Below, in pieces: positions 24,496-32,060 of a stretch of DNA of 42,584 nt. Source of the stretch: Thermoleophilia bacterium (GTDB lineage Bacteria; Actinomycetota; Thermoleophilia; Gaiellales; Gaiellaceae). A program made the translations under genes and the position numbers. The stretch is taken from NCBI GenBank assembly GCA_016844515.1, contig JAERMP010000002.1, forward strand, positions 1 through 42,584, written 5' to 3'. Position 1 is the first letter of the stretch. Every line of letters begins with the position of its first letter. Under the pieces are notes generated by a model, which was given only the letters and a program-made list of their open reading frames with translations, was not told the origin of the DNA and did not search any database.

Positions 24496-25755
24496 ATGAC
24501 TGAGAGAGACCCGGCCATGCACAAGGCGGCCTCGAGGGGGTTCGTAAAGCGCGTGCTGCCGCTTGTGCTGGCGGTGCCTCTCATCGTGGTTCCTGCGGTC
24601 GCGTACCTGGTTCTGTCGACAGCGAGCCATGGCGGAGGCCTCCCAGTCGCGCAGGGCTCGAGTGGAGGAACGCTCCACCCGCTCGCCGGAGACTTCCAGC
24701 CGAGCGAGATCACACTCGACGACTGCGACGGCGATTCGGCTTGCCTCGAGCAGGCGTTCGGCAATCTTTCGTTTCGGGAGGGTCCGAGGGCCGCGCTCGT
24801 TGTCTTCGAGTCCCGTATCGCCGTCGAGCCCGAGGTCGAGAAGAACTGCCACCGGATCGTGCACAGGATCGGATCGGCTGCTCTCGAGCGGTTCGATGGG
24901 AACATCGCGAGAACGTTTGCCGCGGGCGCGCCGACCTGCGTTTCTGGTTATTACCACGGGATTCTCGAGCGGGCGTTCCTCGGCGTCTCGTCGAAGGCTG
25001 AGCTCGGCAGGATCGCACGCAAGCTCTGCGTCGGGGGCGGCCTGCGCCGTCGTGGATTCCTCGACTACCAGTGTCGCCATGGTCTCGGGCACGGCCTCAT
25101 GATCCAAACCGGTTACGACCTCCCTCTTGCCTTGTCTTTCTGCGCGAGCCTTGGAACGGGATGGGATCACCGCGCATGTGCCGGCGGTGCATTCATGGAG
25201 AACCTCGACACGCGATTTGGGTTCCGCTCGGCTTGGCTCGACGACGACGATCCGCTCTATCCCTGCGAACGCGTTCGAGCGCGGGACAAGCACTCGTGTT
25301 ACCTCCGCGCGAGCTGGCGGATCCACATTCTCGGCGGGGGGGACTTCAGGAAGACGGTGGCTGACTGTGCTCAGCTCGGCGTATGGATGCAGACGTGCTT
25401 CCGGGGCTTCGGTCGAGATGTCGCCGAGGTTGCGCGCTATGCACCGGGCAAGACGCTCCGTCTTTGCCGGCTCGCCGGTGCTCGGCAGGGCGACTGCCTG
25501 ATGGGCGCGGCGCGGACCATCGCGAATGCCTCGGGACCGCGAGGCATCAGGCCAGCATCGGCTCTCTGCGAGCGGGCGCCACGATCGACTCGCGCTGCCT
25601 GCTTCTCGGGTGTGGGGCTTGTGCTTGGGATGCTCCAGCCCACGAACTCGAGCCGTCGCGCTGCCTGCTCGAGGCTGACCCCACGTTATGTCGAGGCGTG
25701 CATCAGCGCTGCGCTTGCCGAGGTCGATCCAAGCGGCCGCGACGCCTGGGGTTAG
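24496..25755 (+). CDS. Membrane-anchored or secreted protein with a 33-34-residue cysteine-pair repeat
   Basis: I do not recognise a named family. The 419-residue protein has one N-terminal membrane segment (VLPLVLAVPLIVVPAVAYLVL), so the rest is probably outside the cytoplasm. From about residue 178 to the end, cysteines occur in pairs at 178/193, 216/228, 257/268, 291/301, 324/334, 358/369 and 391/402. The first Cys of each pair repeats at 38, 41, 34, 33, 34 and 33 residues, and the second is usually followed by x-x-G or x-x-A. The N-terminal half has His/Cys motifs NCHRIVHRIG, CVSGYYHGILE and CRHGLGHG. This looks like an alpha-helical solenoid locked by disulfides, similar in idea to Sel1-like Hcp proteins. 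The His-rich part could bind metal or haem, which is inference. Confidence 0.75.
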   Translation: MTERDPAMHKAASRGFVKRVLPLVLAVPLIVVPAVAYLVLSTASHGGGLPVAQGSSGGTLHPLAGDFQPSEITLDDCDGDSACLEQAFGNLSFREGPRAALVVFESRIAVEPEVEKNCHRIVHRIGSAALERFDGNIARTFAAGAPTCVSGYYHGILERAFLGVSSKAELGRIARKLCVGGGLRRRGFLDYQCRHGLGHGLMIQTGYDLPLALSFCASLGTGWDHRACAGGAFMENLDTRFGFRSAWLDDDDPLYPCERVRARDKHSCYLRASWRIHILGGGDFRKTVADCAQLGVWMQTCFRGFGRDVAEVARYAPGKTLRLCRLAGARQGDCLMGAARTIANASGPRGIRPASALCERAPRSTRAACFSGVGLVLGMLQPTNSSRRAACSRLTPRYVEACISAALAEVDPSGRDAWG

Positions 25756-25792
25756 GTGAATGTAGGTGCGCCGTCGCCTCAGGCCGCCTCGA

Positions 25793-25798
25793 TAGAGT
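25793..25798 (+). promoter_or_regulatory. Candidate -10 box of a leaderless promoter for etfB
   Basis: TAGAGT lies eight bases before the etfB ATG, with no Shine-Dalgarno sequence in between. Confidence 0.45.
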
Positions 25799-25806
25799 CC
25801 GCGCCG

Positions 25807-26583
25807 ATGAAGATCGCCGTCTGCGTGAAGCACGTGCCGGACGCGACCGTCCACAAGCGGATCGATCCCGCGACGAAGCGGCTCGACCGCTCCGGCGAGG
25901 CGGCCCTCAACCCGACCGACCTGAACGCGGTCGAGGAGGCGCTGCGGATCAAGGAGGCGCAGGGCGGGGAGGTCGTGCTCGTATCGCTCGGCCCTGCGAA
26001 GGCCGCCGACTCGCTGCGGAAGGCGCTCGCGATGGGTGCCGATCGCGCCGTGCTGATCAGCGACGACGCGGCCGCGGGCTCCGACCTGCTCGGAACGAGC
26101 CGTGTGCTCGCTGCCGCTCTCGAGCGCGAAGCGGCCGACCTCGTCATCTTCGGGCAGGCGTCGAGCGACGGCGACGGAGCGGTTCTCTGGGCCGCGGTTG
26201 CGGATCGACTCCGCCGGCCCGTGGTCTCGCAGGTAGCGTCGCTGACAGTCGACTCGAGTTCCGTCACCGGAAAGCGGCAGACGGAGCACGGCTACGACCT
26301 CATCTCGGCTCCGCTGCCTGCAGTGGTCGCGGTCTCGGACGCGATCAACGAGCCGCGATACCCGTCGCTCAAGGGGATCATGGGCGCGAAGACGAAGCCG
26401 CAGGAGACTCTGTCTCTGGCCGATGTCGGAGTAGCGCCCGACGCCGCCGGTGACGCTGCCGCGAGGACCACCGTTCTCGACCTCGGTCAGCCGCCCTCTC
26501 GGGGGGATCAGCTCAAGATCGAGGACGACGGAAGCGCCGCGCAGAAGATCCTCGACCTCGTTCTCGAGAGGCGATTGCTGTGA
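25807..26583 (+). CDS. etfB: Electron transfer flavoprotein beta subunit
   Basis: The 258-residue protein starts MKIAVCVKHVPDAT and shows the family's NPTDLNAVEEALRIKE, LVSLGPAKAADSLRKALAMGADRAVL and the signature region SDAINEPRYPSLKGIMGAKTK. It binds AMP and, with the alpha subunit, forms the soluble FAD carrier that takes electrons from acyl-CoA and other dehydrogenases. The ATG is chosen because upstream residues do not fit the family and a TAGAGT box lies just before it. The stop overlaps the etfA GTG (GTGA). With etfA and the quinone oxidoreductase gene it forms one operon. Confidence 0.96.
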   Translation: MKIAVCVKHVPDATVHKRIDPATKRLDRSGEAALNPTDLNAVEEALRIKEAQGGEVVLVSLGPAKAADSLRKALAMGADRAVLISDDAAAGSDLLGTSRVLAAALEREAADLVIFGQASSDGDGAVLWAAVADRLRRPVVSQVASLTVDSSSVTGKRQTEHGYDLISAPLPAVVAVSDAINEPRYPSLKGIMGAKTKPQETLSLADVGVAPDAAGDAAARTTVLDLGQPPSRGDQLKIEDDGSAAQKILDLVLERRLL

Positions 26584-27536
26584 AAGCTCTGGTGTTCCTC
26601 GAGCATCACGAAGGCGAGCTCGAGAAGGGTGGCCTGGGTGTTCTCTCCAAGGCAGCGTCGCTCGGAGAGGCTGTGGGCGTCGTGCTCGGACCTGGAGCGT
26701 CCGAGCTTTCGGCCCGCGCTGGTGCCTTCGGCGCGGCGAAGTCCTACGTATGCGAGAGCGAGGCGCTCATCGCGCCGCTCCCGCAGTCGCGCGTCGACGC
26801 GCTTGCGGCGCTCGTCGAGAAGACCGGCGCGAACGCGGTTCTCTTTGCCGCCTCCGTCCTCGCTGCCGATGTCGCGGCGGGCCTCGCAGCTCGGCTCGAT
26901 GCCGGCCTCAACTGGGATCTGACCGACCTCGCTCTCGTCGACGGCGAGCTCATCGGGAAGCGCCCTGCACTCGGGGACACGGTGCTTGTGGATGTCGGCT
27001 GGAGGGGATCGCCCAGGATCGGCCTCTTCCGCTCCGGGGCGTTCGACCCCGTCGAGTCGGTCGGGTCGGCCGACGTGGAGCCGTTCGATTTCACCGCCGA
27101 GGACTTCTCCGCTCTCGCGACGCTCGTCGAGCAGACGCAGGAGGAGTCGAGCGGGCCGTCGATCGAGGAGGCGGACATCATCGTCGCCGGCGGTCGCGGG
27201 CTTGGCTCGCCGGAGGCGTTCTCGCTGTTGGAAGAGCTCGCGGCCGCGCTCGGTGGCGCCGTCGCAGCGACGCGGGCGGTCGTCGACGCCGGCTGGTACC
27301 CGTACTCGACCCAGGTCGGCCAGACCGGGAAGACCGTGTCGCCGAAGCTGTACATCGCCTGTGGGATCTCGGGGGCGATCCAGCACAAGGTCGGGATGCA
27401 GGGCGCCGGCACGATCATCGCCATCAACAAGGACCCGAACGCGCCGATCTTCGACTTCTGCGACATAGGGGTCGTCGGCGACCTGCACCAGATCGTCCCG
27501 AAGTTGACCGAGCTCGTTTGCTCCAATCGCGCCTAG
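26580..27536 (+). CDS. etfA: Electron transfer flavoprotein alpha subunit
   Basis: This 318-residue protein has the N-terminal domain LVFLEHHEGELEKGGLGVLS and the C-terminal FAD-binding domain with ADIIVAGGRGLGSPEAF, GGAVAATRAVVDAGWYPYSTQVGQTGKTVSPKLYIA (the ETF-alpha signature) and GAIQHKVGMQGAGTIIAINKDPNAPIFDFCDIGVVGD. It holds FAD and hands electrons to the membrane oxidoreductase encoded next. The GTG start overlaps the etfB stop. The stop codon itself forms the first three bases of a 20-base stem arm of the intergenic element at 27534-27699. Confidence 0.96.
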   Translation: MKALVFLEHHEGELEKGGLGVLSKAASLGEAVGVVLGPGASELSARAGAFGAAKSYVCESEALIAPLPQSRVDALAALVEKTGANAVLFAASVLAADVAAGLAARLDAGLNWDLTDLALVDGELIGKRPALGDTVLVDVGWRGSPRIGLFRSGAFDPVESVGSADVEPFDFTAEDFSALATLVEQTQEESSGPSIEEADIIVAGGRGLGSPEAFSLLEELAAALGGAVAATRAVVDAGWYPYSTQVGQTGKTVSPKLYIACGISGAIQHKVGMQGAGTIIAINKDPNAPIFDFCDIGVVGDLHQIVPKLTELVCSNRA

Positions 27537-27699
27537 TGGTCGCTCCGGGAAATACGCCACCCCTTCGCGCGGCTGCGAACACATCGCACGCCGTCGTCCT
27601 CAGTCGACCACATACCTTCTGGTATGCGGCCTCCCTGCGTCCTAGGCCTGCTCGGTTCTCGCCGGCGAATGGGCACCGAACTTCCCGGAGAGACCACTA
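27534..27699 (+). ncRNA. Structured intergenic element, copy A (candidate cis-regulatory RNA)
   Basis: The left arm 27534-27553 pairs with the right arm 27680-27699 over 20 positions with two non-Watson-Crick positions. The right arm ends at the base before the ATG of the next gene and contains GGAG at Shine-Dalgarno distance. A second stem is possible (about 27561-27574 with 27662-27673). An internal hairpin pairs 27608-27616 with 27621-27629 around TTCT. Unpaired core blocks GGCTGC, GTCCTC-x-GTCG and CTCCCTGCGTCCT are shared with copy B at 40945-41105, while the stems differ in sequence but keep pairing. I know of no named RNA family that matches. Confidence 0.65.
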
Positions 27700-29397
27700 A
27701 TGGCCAGACCGATCGACTTCGCTCCGGAGTTCGGCTCGACCGACGTAGTCGGCGCGCCCACGGATCCCCGCGACGAGCGCATCGAGGTCGGCGTAGCCAT
27801 CGTAGGAGGCGGCCCCGGAGGGCTTGCGTGCGCGATCCGGCTCGGCCAGCTTCTCGAGGAACATCCAGAGGTGAAGGAGCGACTCGGCGAGGTTCCCATC
27901 GCCGTAATCGAGAAGGGCAAGCAGCCAGGCTCGCACCTCCTCTCCGGCGCGGTCGTCAACCCGCGGCCACTTCGTCAGCTCTTCAGAGGCCGGCTCACCA
28001 TGGCCGATATCCCAAACTACGGCGAGGTTCCGGGCGAAGCCGTGTACCTTATGTCCAGGCGCTCTGCGGTGCGCATCCCGCCGCCGCCGACGATGCGAAA
28101 CCACGGCAACGTCATCGTCTCGATCTCCGCGCTCGGACGGTTCCTAGCGGAGCAGGCAGAGGCTCTCGGGGTCGCTGTTCTCCCGGAGACGACCGCGACG
28201 AAGCTGCTCGTCGAGCACGGTCGCGTCGTCGGGATCAGGACGGGCGATCGCGGCCGCGGCCGCGAAGGCGAGGAGCTCTCGACCTTCGAGCCGGGGAGTG
28301 ACGTCACGGCCGGGCTGACCGTTCTTGCAGAGGGCACGCAGGGATTCCTCACGGGCGCGGCGCTCGAGCGCTTCGGGCTCTCCGGCGAGAACGCGCAGAT
28401 CTGGGCGCTCGGCGTGAAGGAGGTCTGGCGCGTCCCGAAGCCGCTCCGGCGGATCGTGCACACGATGGGGTGGCCGCTTCGCAAGTCGGCCGGCTACGGC
28501 GAGTTCGGCGGCTCGTTCATCTATCCGATGGGTGACGAGCTCGTCACAGTCGGCTTCGTCGCGGGCCTCGAGGCGAAGGACGTCGAGTTCTCGGTGCACG
28601 ACGTCCTGCAGGAGTTCAAGACCCACCGGCTCGTCTGGAAGATCCTCCGCGGCGGCGAGCGCGTCGCCTGGGGTGCGAAGACGATCACCGAAGGCGGGTA
28701 CTACTCCCTCCCTCGGCGGTTCAATGCGCCGGGGCTGCTGCTCGTGGGCGAGGGAGCCGGGCTCGTGAACGTGCCGCGTCTAAAGGGAGTCCACTACGCG
28801 ATCGAGTCGGGACGGCTCGCTGCCGACGCGGCGTTCCGCGCGCTCCAGCGTGGGGAGGTCTCGAGCCGCGTGGGAGCGCTCGACTCGTATGACGCGTCAC
28901 TACGGCAGAGCCCGATGTGGACCGAGTTGCACGAGGTGCGCAACATGCGCCAGGCCTTCGACAGGGGGTTCTTCGTCGGCGGCGCCGTCGCCAGCATGAT
29001 GACCGTGACGAAAGGGCGCATGCCGAACGGGCGCTTCCCGACCCACCCGAACTCCGCGGCGCCACTCATTCGGACAGGACGAGCTTCGAGCTACCCCAAG
29101 CCGGACGGCAAGTACGTCTTCGACAAGCTCTCGTCGGTGTTCGCGTCGGGCAATAGGACCAGGGACGACCAGCCGAACCACCTCAAGGTGATGACCCGGG
29201 TGCGCCGCCCGGTTGCCGAGGCGTGGGAATGGATGTGCCCCGCGCACGTGTACGAGGTCGGCCGGGATCTCGGGGACGGCCTGGTGTCCGTCGAGATCAC
29301 ACCGTCGAACTGCGTTCAGTGCGGCGCGATCACGGCCAAGGGTGGGCAACTCACGCCGCCCGAGGGCGGCTCGGGCCCCGAGTACACGCTCACCTGA
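27700..29397 (+). CDS. Electron transfer flavoprotein:ubiquinone oxidoreductase (ETF-QO)
   Basis: The 565-residue protein has an N-terminal FAD-binding motif (VAIVGGGPGGLACAIRL), a long central region matching ETF-QO/FixC (GSFIYPMGDELVTVGFVAGLE, LLLVGEGAGLVNVPRLKGVHYAIESGRLAAD) and the C-terminal ferredoxin-like domain (MCPAHVYEVG and NCVQCGAI). It passes electrons from ETF to the membrane quinone pool. Normal ETF-QO binds a 4Fe-4S cluster with C-x(n)-C-x2-C-x2-C. Here C513, C538 and C541 are present, but the last ligand position (544) is isoleucine, so the cluster may be altered. The ATG directly follows the structured element. Confidence 0.93.
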   Translation: MARPIDFAPEFGSTDVVGAPTDPRDERIEVGVAIVGGGPGGLACAIRLGQLLEEHPEVKERLGEVPIAVIEKGKQPGSHLLSGAVVNPRPLRQLFRGRLTMADIPNYGEVPGEAVYLMSRRSAVRIPPPPTMRNHGNVIVSISALGRFLAEQAEALGVAVLPETTATKLLVEHGRVVGIRTGDRGRGREGEELSTFEPGSDVTAGLTVLAEGTQGFLTGAALERFGLSGENAQIWALGVKEVWRVPKPLRRIVHTMGWPLRKSAGYGEFGGSFIYPMGDELVTVGFVAGLEAKDVEFSVHDVLQEFKTHRLVWKILRGGERVAWGAKTITEGGYYSLPRRFNAPGLLLVGEGAGLVNVPRLKGVHYAIESGRLAADAAFRALQRGEVSSRVGALDSYDASLRQSPMWTELHEVRNMRQAFDRGFFVGGAVASMMTVTKGRMPNGRFPTHPNSAAPLIRTGRASSYPKPDGKYVFDKLSSVFASGNRTRDDQPNHLKVMTRVRRPVAEAWEWMCPAHVYEVGRDLGDGLVSVEITPSNCVQCGAITAKGGQLTPPEGGSGPEYTLT

Positions 29398-29401
29398 GCG
29401 A

Positions 29402-29500
29402 CGGGGTCTGACCCCGGGTCTGAGGTGAGAACCCTCCGCGAACTGTCCATTTCCAGGACTTCTGGGCCATTCCGGTCACAAGGCCGGGGTCAGACCCCGG
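29402..29500. repeat. Pair of GGGGTC-GACCCC palindromes in a convergent gap (REP-like, possible terminator)
   Basis: Two near-identical short palindromes, GGGGTC-T-GACCCC at 29403-29415 and GGGGTC-A-GACCCC at 29486-29498, lie about 70 bases apart between the ends of two convergent genes. Both can extend with flanking C/G bases. The arrangement, two inverted copies around a spacer, resembles repetitive extragenic palindromic elements, and the hairpins could also end transcription from both sides. A related hairpin is at 5968-5985. Confidence 0.55.
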
Positions 29501-29515
29501 GCATGTCTTCAACGG

Positions 29516-30709
29516 TCAGTTCCCGCTGCGCTCGGCCCAGGCCCGCGCCATCGCAACGCGATCGGCGAGCGATGGGTGAGTACCCAGCATGAGCTGAGCC
29601 CACGCGGGCGGGGCGGGATCACCGAGCCCCGTTTCCGAGAAACCGATCATGAGCCCCTCGAGCGACGCGGGGTCACGCGTCACCTGGAGGGCCTTCCAGT
29701 CAGCCTCCGCCTCCATCCTCCGTGAGATCGTGCTCGCGAGCGGAGTCGTCACGAGCTGGAAGACGACCACCACGAGCAGGGCGAGAGGGACAGCCTCGGG
29801 CGCGCCCATTCCTCCTCGCCGCCGCGTCGCGCGCATGAGGATCCAGGCGCCGGGTACCGCGAACAGGGCGAACCAGCCGATCCCCTCGGGGAGATGGGTC
29901 TGCGAATGGTGCGCGAGCTCGTGCGCGAGCACGACTCGCTGCTCGCCGTCGGAGAAGGGGGCCTGGAGCATCGTGTCCCACAAGACCACGCGCCGCGCCG
30001 GCCCGAGCCCGTAGGCATACGCGTTTGCCTGATGAGTGTCGTTGCTGACTTCCTCGACGCGAATTGGGATGCGCGATAGCCCGAGCTCTCCCTCGTAGCG
30101 CCGCGCATCGGCGAGCAGCGCCCTGTCGCGTAGCGGACCGGTGGTGGAGTCGAGGTACGGCGCGACAAATGTGAAGAGTGCCGCGATCGCCACGAACACG
30201 GCCGCACCGGGGAGCCACCAGCGCTCCCCGAGCCAGCGCGCCAGGCCCATCACGATGAGAAGAGCGAGGCAGATCGAGAAGAACTCGGCGGCGAGAATGA
30301 CCCAGTCCTCGACGATCCAGTCCAGGTAGCCCAGGTCCGACTGGTCATGTCGGCGGCTCCACCAGTGGGCGGCGATTCTGAACGGGAGCCCGACGAGCCA
30401 GGCGATGCCGAGCCCGAGCATCCCGAGCAGCATCCCCGTCCCGATCGGCCCGGCCGACGATTCCCGCGTGAAGGCTGCGCCTCGGCGCGCGTAGATCCAC
30501 AACGTCGCAAGCAGCGCGACCTGGGCCAGAATCCAGAGGACGTAGAAGAACCGTTCGTAGCGCCGCGCGTCGTCGACGAGCTCGGCGCCGAACCTCTTCT
30601 CGACGTCGATCGCCGGAAGGCTCAGGTCGCCGGGAACCGCGGTCGGGAACAGCAGAACGGCACCGACGACGAGAGCTGCCGCGACGGCGAGCCCGAACGC
30701 TGTTCTCAG
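29516..30709 (-). CDS. M48 family zinc metalloprotease (Ste24/CAAX protease-like)
   Basis: The 397-residue membrane protein has a first helix right at the start (LRTAFGLAVAAALVVGAVLL), further helices to about residue 215, the zinc motif VLAHELAHHSQTH (HExxH), two more helices and the third ligand region RRMEAEADWKAL (ExxxD). This matches Ste24-type proteases that clip membrane or prenylated proteins; bacterial roles are mostly quality control. No ATG, GTG or TTG exists in frame near the start. The best candidate is CTG at 30709, overlapping the stop of the upstream gene (CTGA) with GGGGA six bases before it. The longer open frame upstream is a shadow of that gene. Confidence 0.85.
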   Translation of the reverse strand: MRTAFGLAVAAALVVGAVLLFPTAVPGDLSLPAIDVEKRFGAELVDDARRYERFFYVLWILAQVALLATLWIYARRGAAFTRESSAGPIGTGMLLGMLGLGIAWLVGLPFRIAAHWWSRRHDQSDLGYLDWIVEDWVILAAEFFSICLALLIVMGLARWLGERWWLPGAAVFVAIAALFTFVAPYLDSTTGPLRDRALLADARRYEGELGLSRIPIRVEEVSNDTHQANAYAYGLGPARRVVLWDTMLQAPFSDGEQRVVLAHELAHHSQTHLPEGIGWFALFAVPGAWILMRATRRRGGMGAPEAVPLALLVVVVFQLVTTPLASTISRRMEAEADWKALQVTRDPASLEGLMIGFSETGLGDPAPPAWAQLMLGTHPSLADRVAMARAWAERSGN

Positions 30710-32031
30710 AGCGTGTCCCCGGTGAACGCGAACGGATCGGGCCAGACGACCAGCTCCGGCGGCGCCCCTTCGAGCACCGGCGCGGCGCAGGGGTACCGAT
30801 CCGTCAACAAGCCGAGATACGCATACGTCTGAGCGTTGTAGCGAAGACAGGAGGCGCCGAGGTTGCGGAGACCCTCGGGCATCTCGCCTCGCGCGAGGGC
30901 GTACCACCATCCGAGGAGCCCGACCACGAACGCGACGCCGCCGAGCGCCCCGCCGAGGATGAGCGCCGGAATCGCGAGGAAGGCGCGAAAGAGGATCTTC
31001 CAACGGCTCTGGCGCGTTGGCGGGTCGAGCTCGACGTCGATGCCATACGAGCCGGCACGGCCGGTGAACCCCGGGAAGCGACGTCCCACCACGTAGAGGA
31101 ACGCGATCACGTGCGTCGCGTAGCGGACGTAGGCGGCCAGGAAGCGGTGGAGCGCCGTTGGAATGCGGCCTGCCGCGAGCCCGACGAACCACGCGGCTAT
31201 GGCCGCGAAGAACGCGGCGACCGACCAGAGCGTCAGCCAGACGAGGTGGGGAATCACGAGGAAGAGTCGGAAGAGGACAGTCAGGCGTGGGCGCTCGAGG
31301 TCGTCCGTGACGACAATTCGGACGGGGTGCGCCGGCAGCTCTGCATAAGGCTCGGCGAGCTTGGGGTCGGACGTGGGGTACCGCGGTGTGAGAAGCAACA
31401 GGTAGCCCCCGGTCTGCGCTCCGTAGCCGATCGCGAACGCGGTCAGGTCTCGGAGTCCTCTTGGAGCGCTACCGCGAGCGAGAATGCCGAACCACGCGAG
31501 GAATGCAGCTGCCGAGGCAGCTCCGCCGGCCGAGAAGGCGAACCATGCGGCTTGCTCGTCTCCTCCGTTCGACCACTGCCAGGACGACGACTGACCGGGG
31601 GACCCGCTCGAGAAGCCGCCCCCGAGTGCGGACGCGAGGAGCAACGCGGGTAGCGCGAGGATCAGTCGGAAGAACCCGCCCCAGCGACCTTGGCGCACGG
31701 GCGGGTCGATCTCCACGTCGACTGGGTACCCGGGTGCGCCGCGGAACCCAGGGTAAGGATTTGCAGCCAGGAGGACGTACGACGCGACGTGTGTCGCATA
31801 GCGGACGTAGCCCGCGACGAAGTCGTGGAGGTTCTCGGGCGCCTTTCCTTCGATCAGGACGGCGAGCCAGAGGATGAAGCCGACCACGAACGCCGCGATT
31901 CCCCAAAGCGTGAGCCAGATGACGTGCGGAATCGCAAGGAAGAGGCGGAAGAAGACCGTCAGCCGGCTGCGGCCCAGATCGCCGTCTCGCACGACGAGCC
32001 TGATCGGGCGCGCTGCTGGGTCGACCGCCAC
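30706..32031 (-). CDS. DUF4389 membrane protein with two repeats of the domain
   Basis: The 441-residue protein is an internal duplication. Each half holds RPRLTVLFRLFLVIPHLVW or a close variant, a pair of helices, a YVRYATHV segment, a PGF-x-G segment, a VD(V/E)E(L/I)DPP motif and another pair of helices (LPAL or IPAL at their start). This repeated layout is characteristic of DUF4389 proteins, common in actinobacteria and of unknown function. It lies directly upstream of the M48 protease gene with overlapping stop and start, so they are co-expressed. It diverges from the threonine dehydratase gene with 29 bases between starts. Confidence 0.88.
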   Translation of the reverse strand: MAVDPAARPIRLVVRDGDLGRSRLTVFFRLFLAIPHVIWLTLWGIAAFVVGFILWLAVLIEGKAPENLHDFVAGYVRYATHVASYVLLAANPYPGFRGAPGYPVDVEIDPPVRQGRWGGFFRLILALPALLLASALGGGFSSGSPGQSSSWQWSNGGDEQAAWFAFSAGGAASAAAFLAWFGILARGSAPRGLRDLTAFAIGYGAQTGGYLLLLTPRYPTSDPKLAEPYAELPAHPVRIVVTDDLERPRLTVLFRLFLVIPHLVWLTLWSVAAFFAAIAAWFVGLAAGRIPTALHRFLAAYVRYATHVIAFLYVVGRRFPGFTGRAGSYGIDVELDPPTRQSRWKILFRAFLAIPALILGGALGGVAFVVGLLGWWYALARGEMPEGLRNLGASCLRYNAQTYAYLGLLTDRYPCAAPVLEGAPPELVVWPDPFAFTGDTL

Positions 32032-32048
32032 GCGCGCATTGTCGTCAT

Positions 32049-32054
32049 TACGAT
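32049..32054 (+). promoter_or_regulatory. Candidate -10 box of a leaderless promoter for the threonine dehydratase gene
   Basis: TACGAT ends six bases before ATG 32061 in the 29-base divergent gap, leaving no room for a Shine-Dalgarno sequence. Confidence 0.4.
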
Positions 32055-32060
32055 CGGCCG

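Noticed and set aside
24388..26289. A 633-residue open frame on the minus strand
   Set aside because: It is antisense to the ICMT end, the Cys-repeat gene and etfB. High GC leaves antisense frames open, and there are no recognisable domains.
27534..27699. The structured elements as miniature transposons (MITEs) with terminal inverted repeats
   Set aside because: MITE copies share the same terminal sequence. Here the arms of the two copies differ while pairing is kept, and no target-site duplication flanks them. Not fully excluded.
30710..31192. A 558-residue version of the M48 protease with a long N-terminal extension
   Set aside because: The extension overlaps the DUF4389 gene in another frame, is extremely arginine-rich and has no family similarity.
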